Origin: Pseudosporangium ferrugineum
GTDB taxonomy: Bacteria > Actinomycetota > Actinomycetes > Mycobacteriales > Micromonosporaceae
NCBI RefSeq assembly: GCF_003002065.1
Contig: NZ_PVZG01000010.1
Coordinates: 62,001-126,000, forward strand
Length of the DNA stretch: 64,000 nucleotides
Direction of reading: 5' to 3'
Below, piece by piece: positions 1 through 8,420 of the stretch (positions are counted from its first letter, which is position 1; each line of letters starts with the position of its first letter). Position numbers and translations under genes: made by a program. A model generated the notes under the pieces. That model saw only the letters and a list, made by a program, of their open reading frames with translations. It was not told the DNA's origin and searched no databases.

Positions 1-723
1 CAGCAGCGCCAGGTTGCCCATCAGCTCGCCCGCGGTCAGCTGGTCGCCGCCGGCGTCGTGGGCCGCGGCCAGGGCGGTGACCAGGTCGTCCCGGGGGTCC
101 CGCCGCCGCACCTCGATGAGCGACGCGAAGTACTCCTCGAGCTCCCCGGCGGCCTCGTGCGCGGCGGCGGCCTGCGCCTCGGTCAGCTGCACCTCCAGCA
201 CGGCGGTCAACGCCTCGGCCAGCCGCCGGAACCGGCCCCGGTCGGCGGCGGGAACGCCGAGCAGCGCGCAGATGACCCCGATCGGCAACGGGTACGCGAG
301 GTAGGTCATGAAGTCGACCACCCCGCCGTCGGCCCCCGCGGCCAGTTCGGCGACCGTCTCGTCCACCTGGGCGACGATGACGTCCCGCAGCCGAGCGACC
401 CGCCGGGGCGTGAACACGCCGGAGGCGAGCCGCCGCATCCGCGTGTGGTTCGGCGGATTGTGCTTCAGCATCGAGTCCGCGAACAGCGCGACACCCTTGT
501 TCCGCCGCCAGTCCGGCCAGTGCTGATCGAGCAGCCCGGAGTCGAAAACGATCATCCTCGGGTCGCGCAGCACGGCGTCGGCGGCGGCCCACCCGGTGAC
601 GAAGAACGCACCGTCGTGCCCGACGATCGGCCCGGCGGACCGCAGGGCGGCGTACGCCGGATAGGGGTCGAACCCGGCACCGGGCGAGAGCAGGGACCTG
701 ACGGCCGCGGCGGCATCCATCAT
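1..723 (-). CDS. Cytochrome P450, N-terminal part (runs off window)
   Basis: About 241 residues are visible, read leftwards and cut by the window edge. The N-terminal third has the P450 fold signatures: the C-helix motif NPPNHTRMRRL (usual form DPPEHTRLRRL) and, near the edge, GELMGNLALLL, which is the start of the I-helix. The oxygen-binding AGxxT motif and the haem cysteine would lie outside the window, so activity cannot be judged. Two in-frame ATG codons sit at 723 and 720; the upstream one is used here. It starts 7 bp after the priA stop, so it is probably co-transcribed with priA. The substrate is unknown; soluble bacterial P450s of this type are often tailoring or catabolic monooxygenases (family knowledge). 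Confidence 0.85.
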   Translation of the reverse strand, partial: MMDAAAAVRSLLSPGAGFDPYPAYAALRSAGPIVGHDGAFFVTGWAAADAVLRDPRMIVFDSGLLDQHWPDWRRNKGVALFADSMLKHNPPNHTRMRRLASGVFTPRRVARLRDVIVAQVDETVAELAAGADGGVVDFMTYLAYPLPIGVICALLGVPAADRGRFRRLAEALTAVLEVQLTEAQAAAAHEAAGELEEYFASLIEVRRRDPRDDLVTALAAAHDAGGDQLTAGELMGNLALL

Positions 724-730
724 CCGATTC

Positions 731-3160
731 TCACAGCAGCTGCGCCGGATCGATCTGCACCCGCACCGGCAGGGCGGCTTTCTTCGCGCTGCGCACCGCC
801 GCACCCTCGTGCAGCGCCCGGGCCAGCGCGGCGGCCCGGCCCCGCGAGACCCGCACCAGCATCCGTTCCTGCTCCACCTCATCCCCGGGCTCACCGGCGG
901 CGCGGACCGAGCCCGCGGGCACCGGCCCGAGCAGTTCGGCGCCCTCGGGCAGCCGGGACGCGGCGAGCAGCTCGGCGACCGCCTCAGCCCGCCCGGTCAG
1001 GCTCGCGAACCGGGCCGCGGGCGGGAAGCCCAGCTCACGCCGCTCGGCGAGCTCCCGGGCCGCGAACCAGCCCGGGTCCCAGCGCACCAGCGCCTGCACC
1101 GGCGCCAGCGAACCGTCGGCCACCACCACGACCCGTCCCCCCGCGGACGCCGGGCGGGCCAGCGCGGCGGCGGACAGCCACCGCCGCATCGTCTCCTCGG
1201 CCGCGCGCAGGTCGGCCCGGGTCAGCAGCGCCCACGTGTCGAGCAGCAGCACCGCGCCGTACCCACCCTCGGCGATCGGCTCGGCACCCGGCGTGGCCAC
1301 CACCACCGCGGCGTCGCCGGGCACGACGTCCAGCACCTCGTCGCGGCCGGACGTGCGCACCGGCACGCCGGGAAAGGCCCGTCCCAGCTCCTCGGCCGTA
1401 CGCCGCGCCCCGGTCACCGACGCCCGCAGCCGCTGCCCCCCGCAGGCGGGACAGGCGTAGGCCGCGGCGGCCCGCCCGCACCAGTGGCAGGCCGGCACGG
1501 ACCGCGCCCCGGCCAGCCCGAGCGGCCCCGAACAGTGCGGGCACCGGGCCGGCGTGCGGCACTCGGCGCAGGCCACGGACGGCAGGTAGCCGCGCCGGGG
1601 CACCTGCACCAGCACCGGCGCCCCGCCCTGCAACGCCTGCCGCGCGGTCTGCCACGCCAGGCTCGGCAACCGCGCCGTGACCGCCCCGGGATCCCGCGCG
1701 AGCTGCCAGTCGTCCCCCGCCGGAGCGATCGCCGGACACCGCGCCCGCAACGTGTCCCGCCCCGCGATGATCTCCTTCGCCCACCCGGTCTCCAGAAGCA
1801 ACTGCGCTTCCCCCGTACGAGCGAAGCCCCCCACAAGCGCAGCACACCCGGCCAGCTGTGCCCGGGTCAGCAGCACCTCCCGGGCGTGCGGATAGGGCGC
1901 CCGCGGCTCGGCGTGCAGATCGTCCCCGTCGTCCCAGATCACCACGAGCCCGACATCGGCGACGGGAGCGAACATCGCCGCCCGGGTCCCGGCGACCACC
2001 GAGACCCGATGCCGGCTCGCCGCCAGAAACCGCCGATACCGCTCGGAAGGCCCGGCGGCGGCATGCAGAGCAACATGCCGCCCCACCCCCAGCACCTTCC
2101 CCAGAGCCCGATCAACCCGCTCAAGATCCCGGGCGTCGGCCACCACCACCACGACACCCCGCCCACCCCGCACGGTCGCCGCCGCAGCCTCGGCGATCCG
2201 GGCAGGCCAGTCCTCCCCCGGCAGAGCCGACCACACGGCCCGGGCATCCCGCCCCCGCGCCAGCGCCCGCAGAAACGACACCCCGGCCGGATAAGCCCCC
2301 CACCCGTCGCCGTCCCCACCAGCCGGCGCCGTGTCTTCCAACCCCCCATCGCCGACCGCCCCGCCGATGATGACGCCGGGCCGAGCGGCGGACGGCCCGG
2401 GTCCGGCCGCGGGTCCGGCACCCCCGCCGTCGCCCGGACGTGCGAGGTGGCCGGACCCGGCAACAACACCGGCCGCGACCGCCACCGCGGACTCCAGCGT
2501 CGCGCCGCCCGCATCCGGCTCACCCGCCACGGCCGGCACGCCTGACGGAACCGGCCCACCCGACGCGGCCGACGGAACCGGCCCAGCCGACGCGGCCGAC
2601 GGAACCGGCCCACCCGACGCGGCCGGCCCAGCCGATGCGGCCGACGCGGCGAGCTCACCTGGCACGGCCGACAGGACCGGCGTGGCCGAGGCGGCCGACG
2701 CGGCGAGCTCACCTGGCACGGCCGACAGGACCGGCGTGGCCGAGGCGGGTGAGGTGGCCGGCATGGCGGGCGTCGGGGGTGCCGCTTGGGCCTCGACGCG
2801 GGCGTGGCGGGGCGGGATCGCGAGGCGGAGCACGTCGGACAGGTTTCCGGCGTAACGGTCGGCGACCGCGCGGGCGAGGCGGGCGATCTCGGGATCCAGC
2901 ACCCGCTCGGCGGAGACGACCTTCTCCAGGTAGGCGAGCTTGGCGTGGGCGCTGGTCTCCACGCGTTCGAGCAGGAAGCCGCCGACCAGCTGGCCGGCGA
3001 AGCGCACCTTGACCCGCACGCCGGGCTGGGCGGCCGCGTCGTCGGTGGCGGGCACGAGGTAGTCGAACGGCCGGTCGAGGTGCGGCAGCGCCACGTCGAC
3101 GCAGACCCGTGCGACCGGCAGCGTCGCCGCCGGCTCCCTGTCCCTGCTCTTCCCCGTCAC
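731..3160 (-). CDS. priA: Primosomal protein PriA-like (probable replication restart protein)
   Basis: An 809-residue PriA-type protein. The N-terminal 3'-DNA-binding domain is at residues 15-115 (PHLDRPFDYLVP). The helicase core starts near 290, and the paired zinc-binding cysteines are well preserved in the C-terminal half (CAECRTPARCPHC, then CHWC and CPAC). The helicase motifs are degenerate: the Walker A position reads ALPGEDW instead of GxxGxGKT and the Walker B position reads WDDGDD instead of DEEH. This is a known feature of actinobacterial PriA proteins, which may act as assembly factors rather than helicases. Residues about 122-288 are an Ala/Pro/Ser/Gly-rich insertion with tandem repeats, much longer than the short linker expected there. 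ATG start, followed closely by the P450 gene. Confidence 0.9.
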   Translation of the reverse strand: MTGKSRDREPAATLPVARVCVDVALPHLDRPFDYLVPATDDAAAQPGVRVKVRFAGQLVGGFLLERVETSAHAKLAYLEKVVSAERVLDPEIARLARAVADRYAGNLSDVLRLAIPPRHARVEAQAAPPTPAMPATSPASATPVLSAVPGELAASAASATPVLSAVPGELAASAASAGPAASGGPVPSAASAGPVPSAASGGPVPSGVPAVAGEPDAGGATLESAVAVAAGVVAGSGHLARPGDGGGAGPAAGPGPSAARPGVIIGGAVGDGGLEDTAPAGGDGDGWGAYPAGVSFLRALARGRDARAVWSALPGEDWPARIAEAAAATVRGGRGVVVVVADARDLERVDRALGKVLGVGRHVALHAAAGPSERYRRFLAASRHRVSVVAGTRAAMFAPVADVGLVVIWDDGDDLHAEPRAPYPHAREVLLTRAQLAGCAALVGGFARTGEAQLLLETGWAKEIIAGRDTLRARCPAIAPAGDDWQLARDPGAVTARLPSLAWQTARQALQGGAPVLVQVPRRGYLPSVACAECRTPARCPHCSGPLGLAGARSVPACHWCGRAAAAYACPACGGQRLRASVTGARRTAEELGRAFPGVPVRTSGRDEVLDVVPGDAAVVVATPGAEPIAEGGYGAVLLLDTWALLTRADLRAAEETMRRWLSAAALARPASAGGRVVVVADGSLAPVQALVRWDPGWFAARELAERRELGFPPAARFASLTGRAEAVAELLAASRLPEGAELLGPVPAGSVRAAGEPGDEVEQERMLVRVSRGRAAALARALHEGAAVRSAKKAALPVRVQIDPAQLL
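2541..2748. repeat. Tandem repeats inside the priA insertion
   Basis: Two adjacent repeat families lie within the low-complexity segment of priA. Three units of 27 bp (GACGGAACCGGCCCACCCGA as core, with small changes) occupy about 2545-2625. A 54-bp unit is present twice at about 2641-2748, nearly identical, encoding an 18-residue duplication that begins ATPVLSAVPGELAA. The repeat lengths are multiples of three, so the frame is kept. Expansion by replication slippage is the likely cause. Confidence 0.85.
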
Positions 3161-3514
3161 CCGCCCATTCTCCCGCCCGGGTACGACATCCCCCGCGAAC
3201 CCTCACCACCGCCGAAACCCCACCGCCGCCGAACGGACTCCCGGCCACGGAACCAGCGCCAGAACCGGCAGACGAAGAACCGGCGCACAGACCGGCAAAC
3301 GGAGAACCGGCGGACGAGCGGGCGGACGAACCAGCGCACGAACCGGCGGACGAGCCGGCGCACCAACCGGCCGACGAAGAACCGCCGGCGAAGAATCGGT
3401 TACGGAGCCGGCGGACGAGGAACCGGGCGGCGGACCGGGAGCCGAGGAACCGGGGGCAGCCGGATCGGTGGAGAGAGCGGCCGTCGACAGGCCCGGAGGC
3501 GGTGGAAACAGAGC
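3161..3514. repeat. priA-metK spacer with degenerate repeats, no convincing gene
   Basis: This stretch between priA and the metK terminator has no recognisable gene. About 3235-3430 is filled with a degenerate 12-bp-like repeat whose core is GAACCGGCGGAC. Reading frames are open on both strands, but they encode only Glu/Pro/Ala/Asp-rich or Arg-rich repetition with no known domain, so they are treated as composition artefacts. The priA promoter should lie at the low-coordinate end, just upstream of 3160, but no clear -35/-10 pair was seen. Confidence 0.5.
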
Positions 3515-3542
3515 GGGTGCCCCGGCCGTGGCCGGGGCACCC
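3515..3542 (-). terminator. Intrinsic terminator after metK
   Basis: A perfect inverted repeat with 13-bp arms (GGGTGCCCCGGCC and its complement) around a 2-nt loop starts 25 bp downstream of the metK stop. The T-tract is weak, as is usual in high-GC actinobacteria. Its position fits termination of the leftward metK transcript. Confidence 0.75.
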
Positions 3543-3566
3543 TTCTCGTGCGTCACAACGGCGGCG

Positions 3567-4757
<1,191 letters not shown>

Positions 4758-4833
4758 GGTGCTCCTCAGATAGCGTCGAAGGTTCGTTCCGCGGCAGTGT
4801 AGTCACCGCCGCGGAGGGGGCGCAGGTGCGGCC

Positions 4834-6057
4834 TCACGCCGTCCCATCCTGCCTGGCCTGCGGCGCCAGGCGCGAGGTGACCTGGTCCCATATCGCATCC
4901 GCCACATCGTCTTTGGGGAGTTCCCCGAGCTCGGCGGTCGTGCCGTCGGCGCCCAGGATCGTCACCGTGTTGTGGTCGGCGCCGAAGACCAGGTCGGTGC
5001 CCACCTCGTTAACGACGATGAGGTCCGCGCGTTTCCGGGTGAGTTTGCCCCGGGCGTTCTCCAGCGCGTCGCGCGTCTCGGCGGCGAAGGCCACGAGCAG
5101 CTGACCTGGGCGTTTGGCGGCGCCGATCTCCGCGGCGATGTCCGGGTTGGTGACCAGCGCGAGCGTGGGCGCCGTACCGTCGCCGGATTTTTTGATCTTG
5201 TGGTCGGCGACGTCGGCGGGACGGAAGTCGGCGGGGGCGGCGGCCATCACGACGACGTCGGCGCCGGCGGCGGCCGCGACGGTGGCCTTGCGCAGCTCCT
5301 CGGTGGTGCCGACCGGCACCACGTCGGCCCCCGCGGGCGTGGGCAAAGTGACGTTCGCCGCAATCAGCGTGACCCGGGCACCGCGGGCCACCGCGGCACG
5401 GGCGAGGGCGTACCCCTGCTTGCCGGACGACCGGTTGCCCAGGAAGCGGACCGGGTCGAGCGGCTCGCGGGTGCCGCCGGCGGTGACGACGACGTGCCGG
5501 CCGGCGAGGTCGGTCTCCGCCGCGACACCCCGGCGCAGCACCCGCAGCGCGGTCGCGAAGATCGCGGCGGGGTCGGGCAGCCGCCCCTTGCCGGTGTCGG
5601 CGCCGGTCAGCCGGCCGACCGCGGGCTCGATGACGAGGTGGCCGCGCCCGCGCAGGGTGGCCACGTTGGCGCGGGTGGCGGCGTTCTCCCACATCTCGGT
5701 GTGCATCGCGGGCGCGAAGACTACCGGGCAGGTGGCCGTCAGCAGCGTGTTGGTCAGCAGGTCGTCGGCGAGGCCGTGGGCCGCCCTGGCGAGCAGGTCG
5801 GCGGTGGCCGGCGCGACCACGACCAGGTCGGCGTGCCGGCCGATGCGCACGTGCGGCACCTCGTGCACGTCGTCCCAGACCTCGGTGACGACGGGCCGGC
5901 CGGACAGCGCGGCCCAGGTGGGCTCGCCGACGAACTTCAGCGCCGAGGCGGTCGGCACGACCCGCACCCCGTGCCCGGACTCGGTGAACAACCGCAGCAG
6001 CTCGCAGGCCTTGTAGGCGGCGATCCCGCCGCAGACGCCCAGCACGACCTCGGTCAT
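4834..6057 (-). CDS. coaBC: Bifunctional phosphopantothenoylcysteine decarboxylase/phosphopantothenate-cysteine ligase
   Basis: A 407-residue fused enzyme of coenzyme A synthesis. The N-terminal CoaC flavoprotein domain (about 1-180) has LGVCGGIAAYK, the region around the catalytic His (VPHVRIGRHADLVVVAPATA) and the PAMHTEMWEN substrate-recognition clamp. The C-terminal CoaB domain (about 190-400) has VTAGGTREPLDPVRFLGNRS and the ligase lysine region DHKIKKS. The ATG at 6057 (MTEVVLGV) is preceded by GGGAGTG and gives the normal family length; longer in-frame versions only add Arg/Ser-rich residues. The rpoZ terminator precedes it, so it may have its own promoter in the short gap. Confidence 0.95.
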   Translation of the reverse strand: MTEVVLGVCGGIAAYKACELLRLFTESGHGVRVVPTASALKFVGEPTWAALSGRPVVTEVWDDVHEVPHVRIGRHADLVVVAPATADLLARAAHGLADDLLTNTLLTATCPVVFAPAMHTEMWENAATRANVATLRGRGHLVIEPAVGRLTGADTGKGRLPDPAAIFATALRVLRRGVAAETDLAGRHVVVTAGGTREPLDPVRFLGNRSSGKQGYALARAAVARGARVTLIAANVTLPTPAGADVVPVGTTEELRKATVAAAAGADVVVMAAAPADFRPADVADHKIKKSGDGTAPTLALVTNPDIAAEIGAAKRPGQLLVAFAAETRDALENARGKLTRKRADLIVVNEVGTDLVFGADHNTVTILGADGTTAELGELPKDDVADAIWDQVTSRLAPQARQDGTA

Positions 6058-6075
6058 GAGCCACTCCCGTCGACG

Positions 6076-6105
6076 AAAAACCCGCGCCCGCAGAGCGGAC
6101 GCGGG
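6076..6105 (-). terminator. Intrinsic terminator after rpoZ
   Basis: In the leftward RNA this forms an 11-bp stem (CCCGCGUCCGC with GCGGGCGCGGG, one G-U wobble) around a 3-nt loop, followed directly by five U residues. The wobble pairs only in the minus-strand RNA, which fixes the orientation. It lies 20 bp past the rpoZ stop and before the coaBC start, so it should separate or attenuate transcription of the two genes. Confidence 0.75.
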
Positions 6106-6124
6106 CGGTGGGACACCGGAGGCG

Positions 6125-6388
6125 TCAGGGCTGGTCGGTGGCCTCGGCCGTGAGCAGCCCGGCGTTGATCTCGCGCATCGCGATCGAGAGCGGCTTCTCC
6201 TGCGGCGTCGTCTCCACCAGGGGGCCGACGTACTCGAGCAGGCCCTCACCGAGCTGGCTGTAGTAGGCGTTGACCTGGCGGGCGCGCTTGGCCGCGAAGA
6301 TCACCAGGGAGTACTTCGACGAGGTCTTGTCGAGCAGCTCGTCGATCGGCGGGTTGGTGATGCCTTCGGGGTTGGCGATGGTTCCCAC
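6125..6388 (-). CDS. rpoZ: DNA-directed RNA polymerase omega subunit
   Basis: An 87-residue omega subunit, which helps fold and assemble the beta' subunit of RNA polymerase. The conserved core is IDELLDKTSSKYSLVIFAAK followed by RARQVNAYYSQL, typical of actinobacterial RpoZ. ATG start at 6388. It lies downstream of gmk in the conserved gmk-rpoZ-coaBC order and is followed by a clear intrinsic terminator. Confidence 0.96.
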   Translation of the reverse strand: MGTIANPEGITNPPIDELLDKTSSKYSLVIFAAKRARQVNAYYSQLGEGLLEYVGPLVETTPQEKPLSIAMREINAGLLTAEATDQP

Positions 6389-6434
6389 GGAAAGAAATCC
6401 TCACGATTGGGGAGCTGAGCCTAGGGTTCGCCCG

Positions 6435-7049
6435 CTACGGCTCCGGCACCTGTGCCGGGGTCAGAAACGACGAACCGAGCAATCCTACCAGCTCATCGGC
6501 GGCCCGCTCGACGAAGTCGTTGACCACCGTACGGTCGAACTCCTTCTCGGCCGCGAGTTCGAGATCCGCGTGCTCGAGCCGGCGCCGGATCGTCTCCTCG
6601 TCGTCGGTGCCGCGCCCGATCAGCCGGCGCCGGAGCTCGTCGACGCTGGGCGGGGCGAGGAACACCAGTTGCGCGTCCGGCATCGAGGCGCGGACCTGGC
6701 GGGCGCCCTGGAGGTCGATCTTCAGCAGCACCGGCCGGCCCTGCGAGAGCCAGCCCTCGACCTGCGCCCGGGGCGTGCCGTAGAGGTTGCCGGCGAACTC
6801 GGCCCACTCGAGGAGCTGGTCGCCGTCGACGAGCCGCTGGAACTCCGAGCGGGTGACGAAGTGGTAATGCTCACCGTCGGTCTCGTAGTCGCGCTTCTTG
6901 CGGGTGGTCACCGACACCGACAGCTTGATCCATGGCGAGCGCGCCCGGATCAGCTCGATCACGCTGTCCTTGCCCACCCCCGAAGGGCCGGAGAGGACGG
7001 TGAGTCGGGCTGCCGGGCGCGCGTCGTCATCCATGCTCACATGGCTCAT
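6435..7049 (-). CDS. gmk: Guanylate kinase
   Basis: A 204-residue enzyme converting GMP and ATP to GDP and ADP. The P-loop is LSGPSGVGKDS; the GMP-binding part includes SVSVTTRKKRDYETDGEHYHF; the downstream ILLKIDLQGARQVR-like segment reads VLLKIDLQGARQVR. An ATG at 7049 is used, but an in-frame ATG at 7034 (MDDDARP) would also fit, and neither has a strong ribosome binding site. It follows mihF by 18 bp and is probably co-transcribed with it and with rpoZ. Confidence 0.95.
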   Translation of the reverse strand: MSHVSMDDDARPAARLTVLSGPSGVGKDSVIELIRARSPWIKLSVSVTTRKKRDYETDGEHYHFVTRSEFQRLVDGDQLLEWAEFAGNLYGTPRAQVEGWLSQGRPVLLKIDLQGARQVRASMPDAQLVFLAPPSVDELRRRLIGRGTDDEETIRRRLEHADLELAAEKEFDRTVVNDFVERAADELVGLLGSSFLTPAQVPEP

Positions 7050-7067
7050 TCAACACGAGCCGGTGAG

Positions 7068-7385
7068 TCAGTTCGCAGCGAACTCCCCCAGGAGGGCCTT
7101 ACGCTGCTGCTCGCCGAGGCCACGAAGGCGACGGCTGTCGGCGATCTTGAGCTTCTCCATGATCTGGGTAGCCCGGATCTTGCCGATGCCCGGCAGCGCC
7201 TGGAGCACGGCCGAGACCTTCAGCTTGCCGACGACGTCGTCGCCCTCGGCACGGTCGAGCACGGCGGCGAGGGTGGTCTTGCCCTGCTTGAGCTGATCCT
7301 TCAGCTCGGCCCGGGCCTTACGAATCTCCGCAGCCTTCTCCAGCGCGGCTGCACGCTGCTCGGGGCTCAGTGACGGGAGCGGCAC
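7068..7385 (-). CDS. mihF: Actinobacterial integration host factor (sIHF/MihF)
   Basis: A 105-residue basic nucleoid protein of the actinobacterial IHF family, unrelated in fold to HU/IHF. It binds DNA non-specifically and affects topology and site-specific recombination. Helices at the N-terminus (SPEQRAAALEKAAEIRKAR) precede the helix-two-turn-helix-like segment LQALPGIGKIRATQIMEKL. The start is GTG at 7385, chosen because GAGGAGA lies 6 nt upstream. The 184-bp upstream gap contains two inverted repeats. Confidence 0.95.
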   Translation of the reverse strand: MPLPSLSPEQRAAALEKAAEIRKARAELKDQLKQGKTTLAAVLDRAEGDDVVGKLKVSAVLQALPGIGKIRATQIMEKLKIADSRRLRGLGEQQRKALLGEFAAN

Positions 7386-7453
7386 CAGTTCTCCTCAGGT
7401 CCCTATCGCGCTGGTAGTTCAATACCGGCGCATCTGTGAAACGTGGTGTGCCA

Positions 7454-7479
7454 GGGAACCAAAGGGGCATGTGGTTCCC
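7454..7479. promoter_or_regulatory. Inverted repeat upstream of mihF
   Basis: GGGAACCA and its exact complement TGGTTCCC are separated by 10 nt, in the gap between pyrF and mihF. It sits about 70 bp upstream of the mihF start, where an operator or leader hairpin would lie. No regulator is assigned. Confidence 0.45.
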
Positions 7480-7517
7480 GGCGCCGGGAAAACTAGCGGT
7501 CAATGGCGCTTTCGGCA

Positions 7518-7542
7518 ACGTGGGGGTACCCCTCACCCACGT
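7518..7542. terminator. Possible pyrF terminator hairpin
   Basis: ACGTGGG and CCCACGT form 7-bp arms, with a GGGGTACCCC palindrome overlapping the loop. It starts 28 bp past the pyrF stop. There is no T-tract, so termination is inferred from position only; it could also be an operator for mihF. Confidence 0.4.
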
Positions 7543-7569
7543 GCGGCCGGGCCTGGTAAGCAGGCCGTT

Positions 7570-8400
7570 TCACCCGATCACGGCCCGGCAGGCGTCCGCC
7601 GCGCGGTCCGCCGCGGCCTGCAGAGAGACCCGATCCGGGCCGGCCGCGAGGACCTCGCGTGAGTACGACGGCAGCACGTTCCGCAGGCTCTCGCCGAAGA
7701 TCGCTTTGAGTCCGGCGGGGTCTCCGCCCTGCGCCCCGAGGCCCGGAGCGAGCAGCGGCCCGTTGACCTCCGAGAGGTCGTGACCGGTCTCCCCGATGGT
7801 CGCTCCGACCACCAGACCGAAACTTCCGAGACCCTCCGCACCCCTGTTGAGCTGGGAAATCTCGTCGATCACGGTCTGCGCGACGGTCCTTCCGCCGGCC
7901 GTGCGGGCGTGCTGGATCCCCGGTCCTTCCGGATTGGACGTCAGCGCGAGGACGAACACACCGCCGCCGTGAGCGGTCGCCGCGTCGAATGCCGGGCGCA
8001 ACGAGCCGACCCCGAGATAGGGACTGACAGTAATCGCGTCGGCACACAGAGAACTGTCCGGATCCAGGTAAGCGCCCGCGTAAGCGGCCATCGTGGAGCC
8101 GATGTCACCCCGCTTCACGTCGAGAAGCACCAGCACACCGGCCTCGCGTGACTGTCGGATAATTGACTCGAGGATGGCGACGCCACGTGACCCAAATCTC
8201 TCGAAGAAGGCCGACTGCGGCTTCAGTACGGCGACCCGATCGGCCAGTGCTTCGACGACCGTAAAGCTGAAGCGTTCCAGGCCGGCGACGTCGTCGGTCA
8301 GCCCCCACTTCGCCAGCAGGGCGGCGTGCGGATCGATGCCCACGCACAGCGGCCCCCTCGCGTCCGTGGCGGCCCGTAACCGCTGTCCGAAGGTCTCCAT
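7570..8400 (-). CDS. pyrF: Orotidine 5'-phosphate decarboxylase
   Basis: A 276-residue OMP decarboxylase of the long (type 2) subfamily common in actinobacteria; it makes UMP, the last step of the pathway. The catalytic Asp-Lys-Asp cluster is in VLLDVKRGDIGSTMAAYA. The ATG at 8400 (METFGQRL) is preceded by AAAGGGG at suitable spacing; upstream in-frame residues belong to the bioA region read out of frame. It is the last gene of the pyr operon, 20 bp after bioA. Confidence 0.95.
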   Translation of the reverse strand: METFGQRLRAATDARGPLCVGIDPHAALLAKWGLTDDVAGLERFSFTVVEALADRVAVLKPQSAFFERFGSRGVAILESIIRQSREAGVLVLLDVKRGDIGSTMAAYAGAYLDPDSSLCADAITVSPYLGVGSLRPAFDAATAHGGGVFVLALTSNPEGPGIQHARTAGGRTVAQTVIDEISQLNRGAEGLGSFGLVVGATIGETGHDLSEVNGPLLAPGLGAQGGDPAGLKAIFGESLRNVLPSYSREVLAAGPDRVSLQAAADRAADACRAVIG

Positions 8401-8420
8401 GGGGCGTTTCCCCTTTCGTG

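Noticed and set aside
4758..4833. SAM riboswitch upstream of metK
   Set aside because: The gap is 76 bp and shows none of the conserved SAM aptamer helices.
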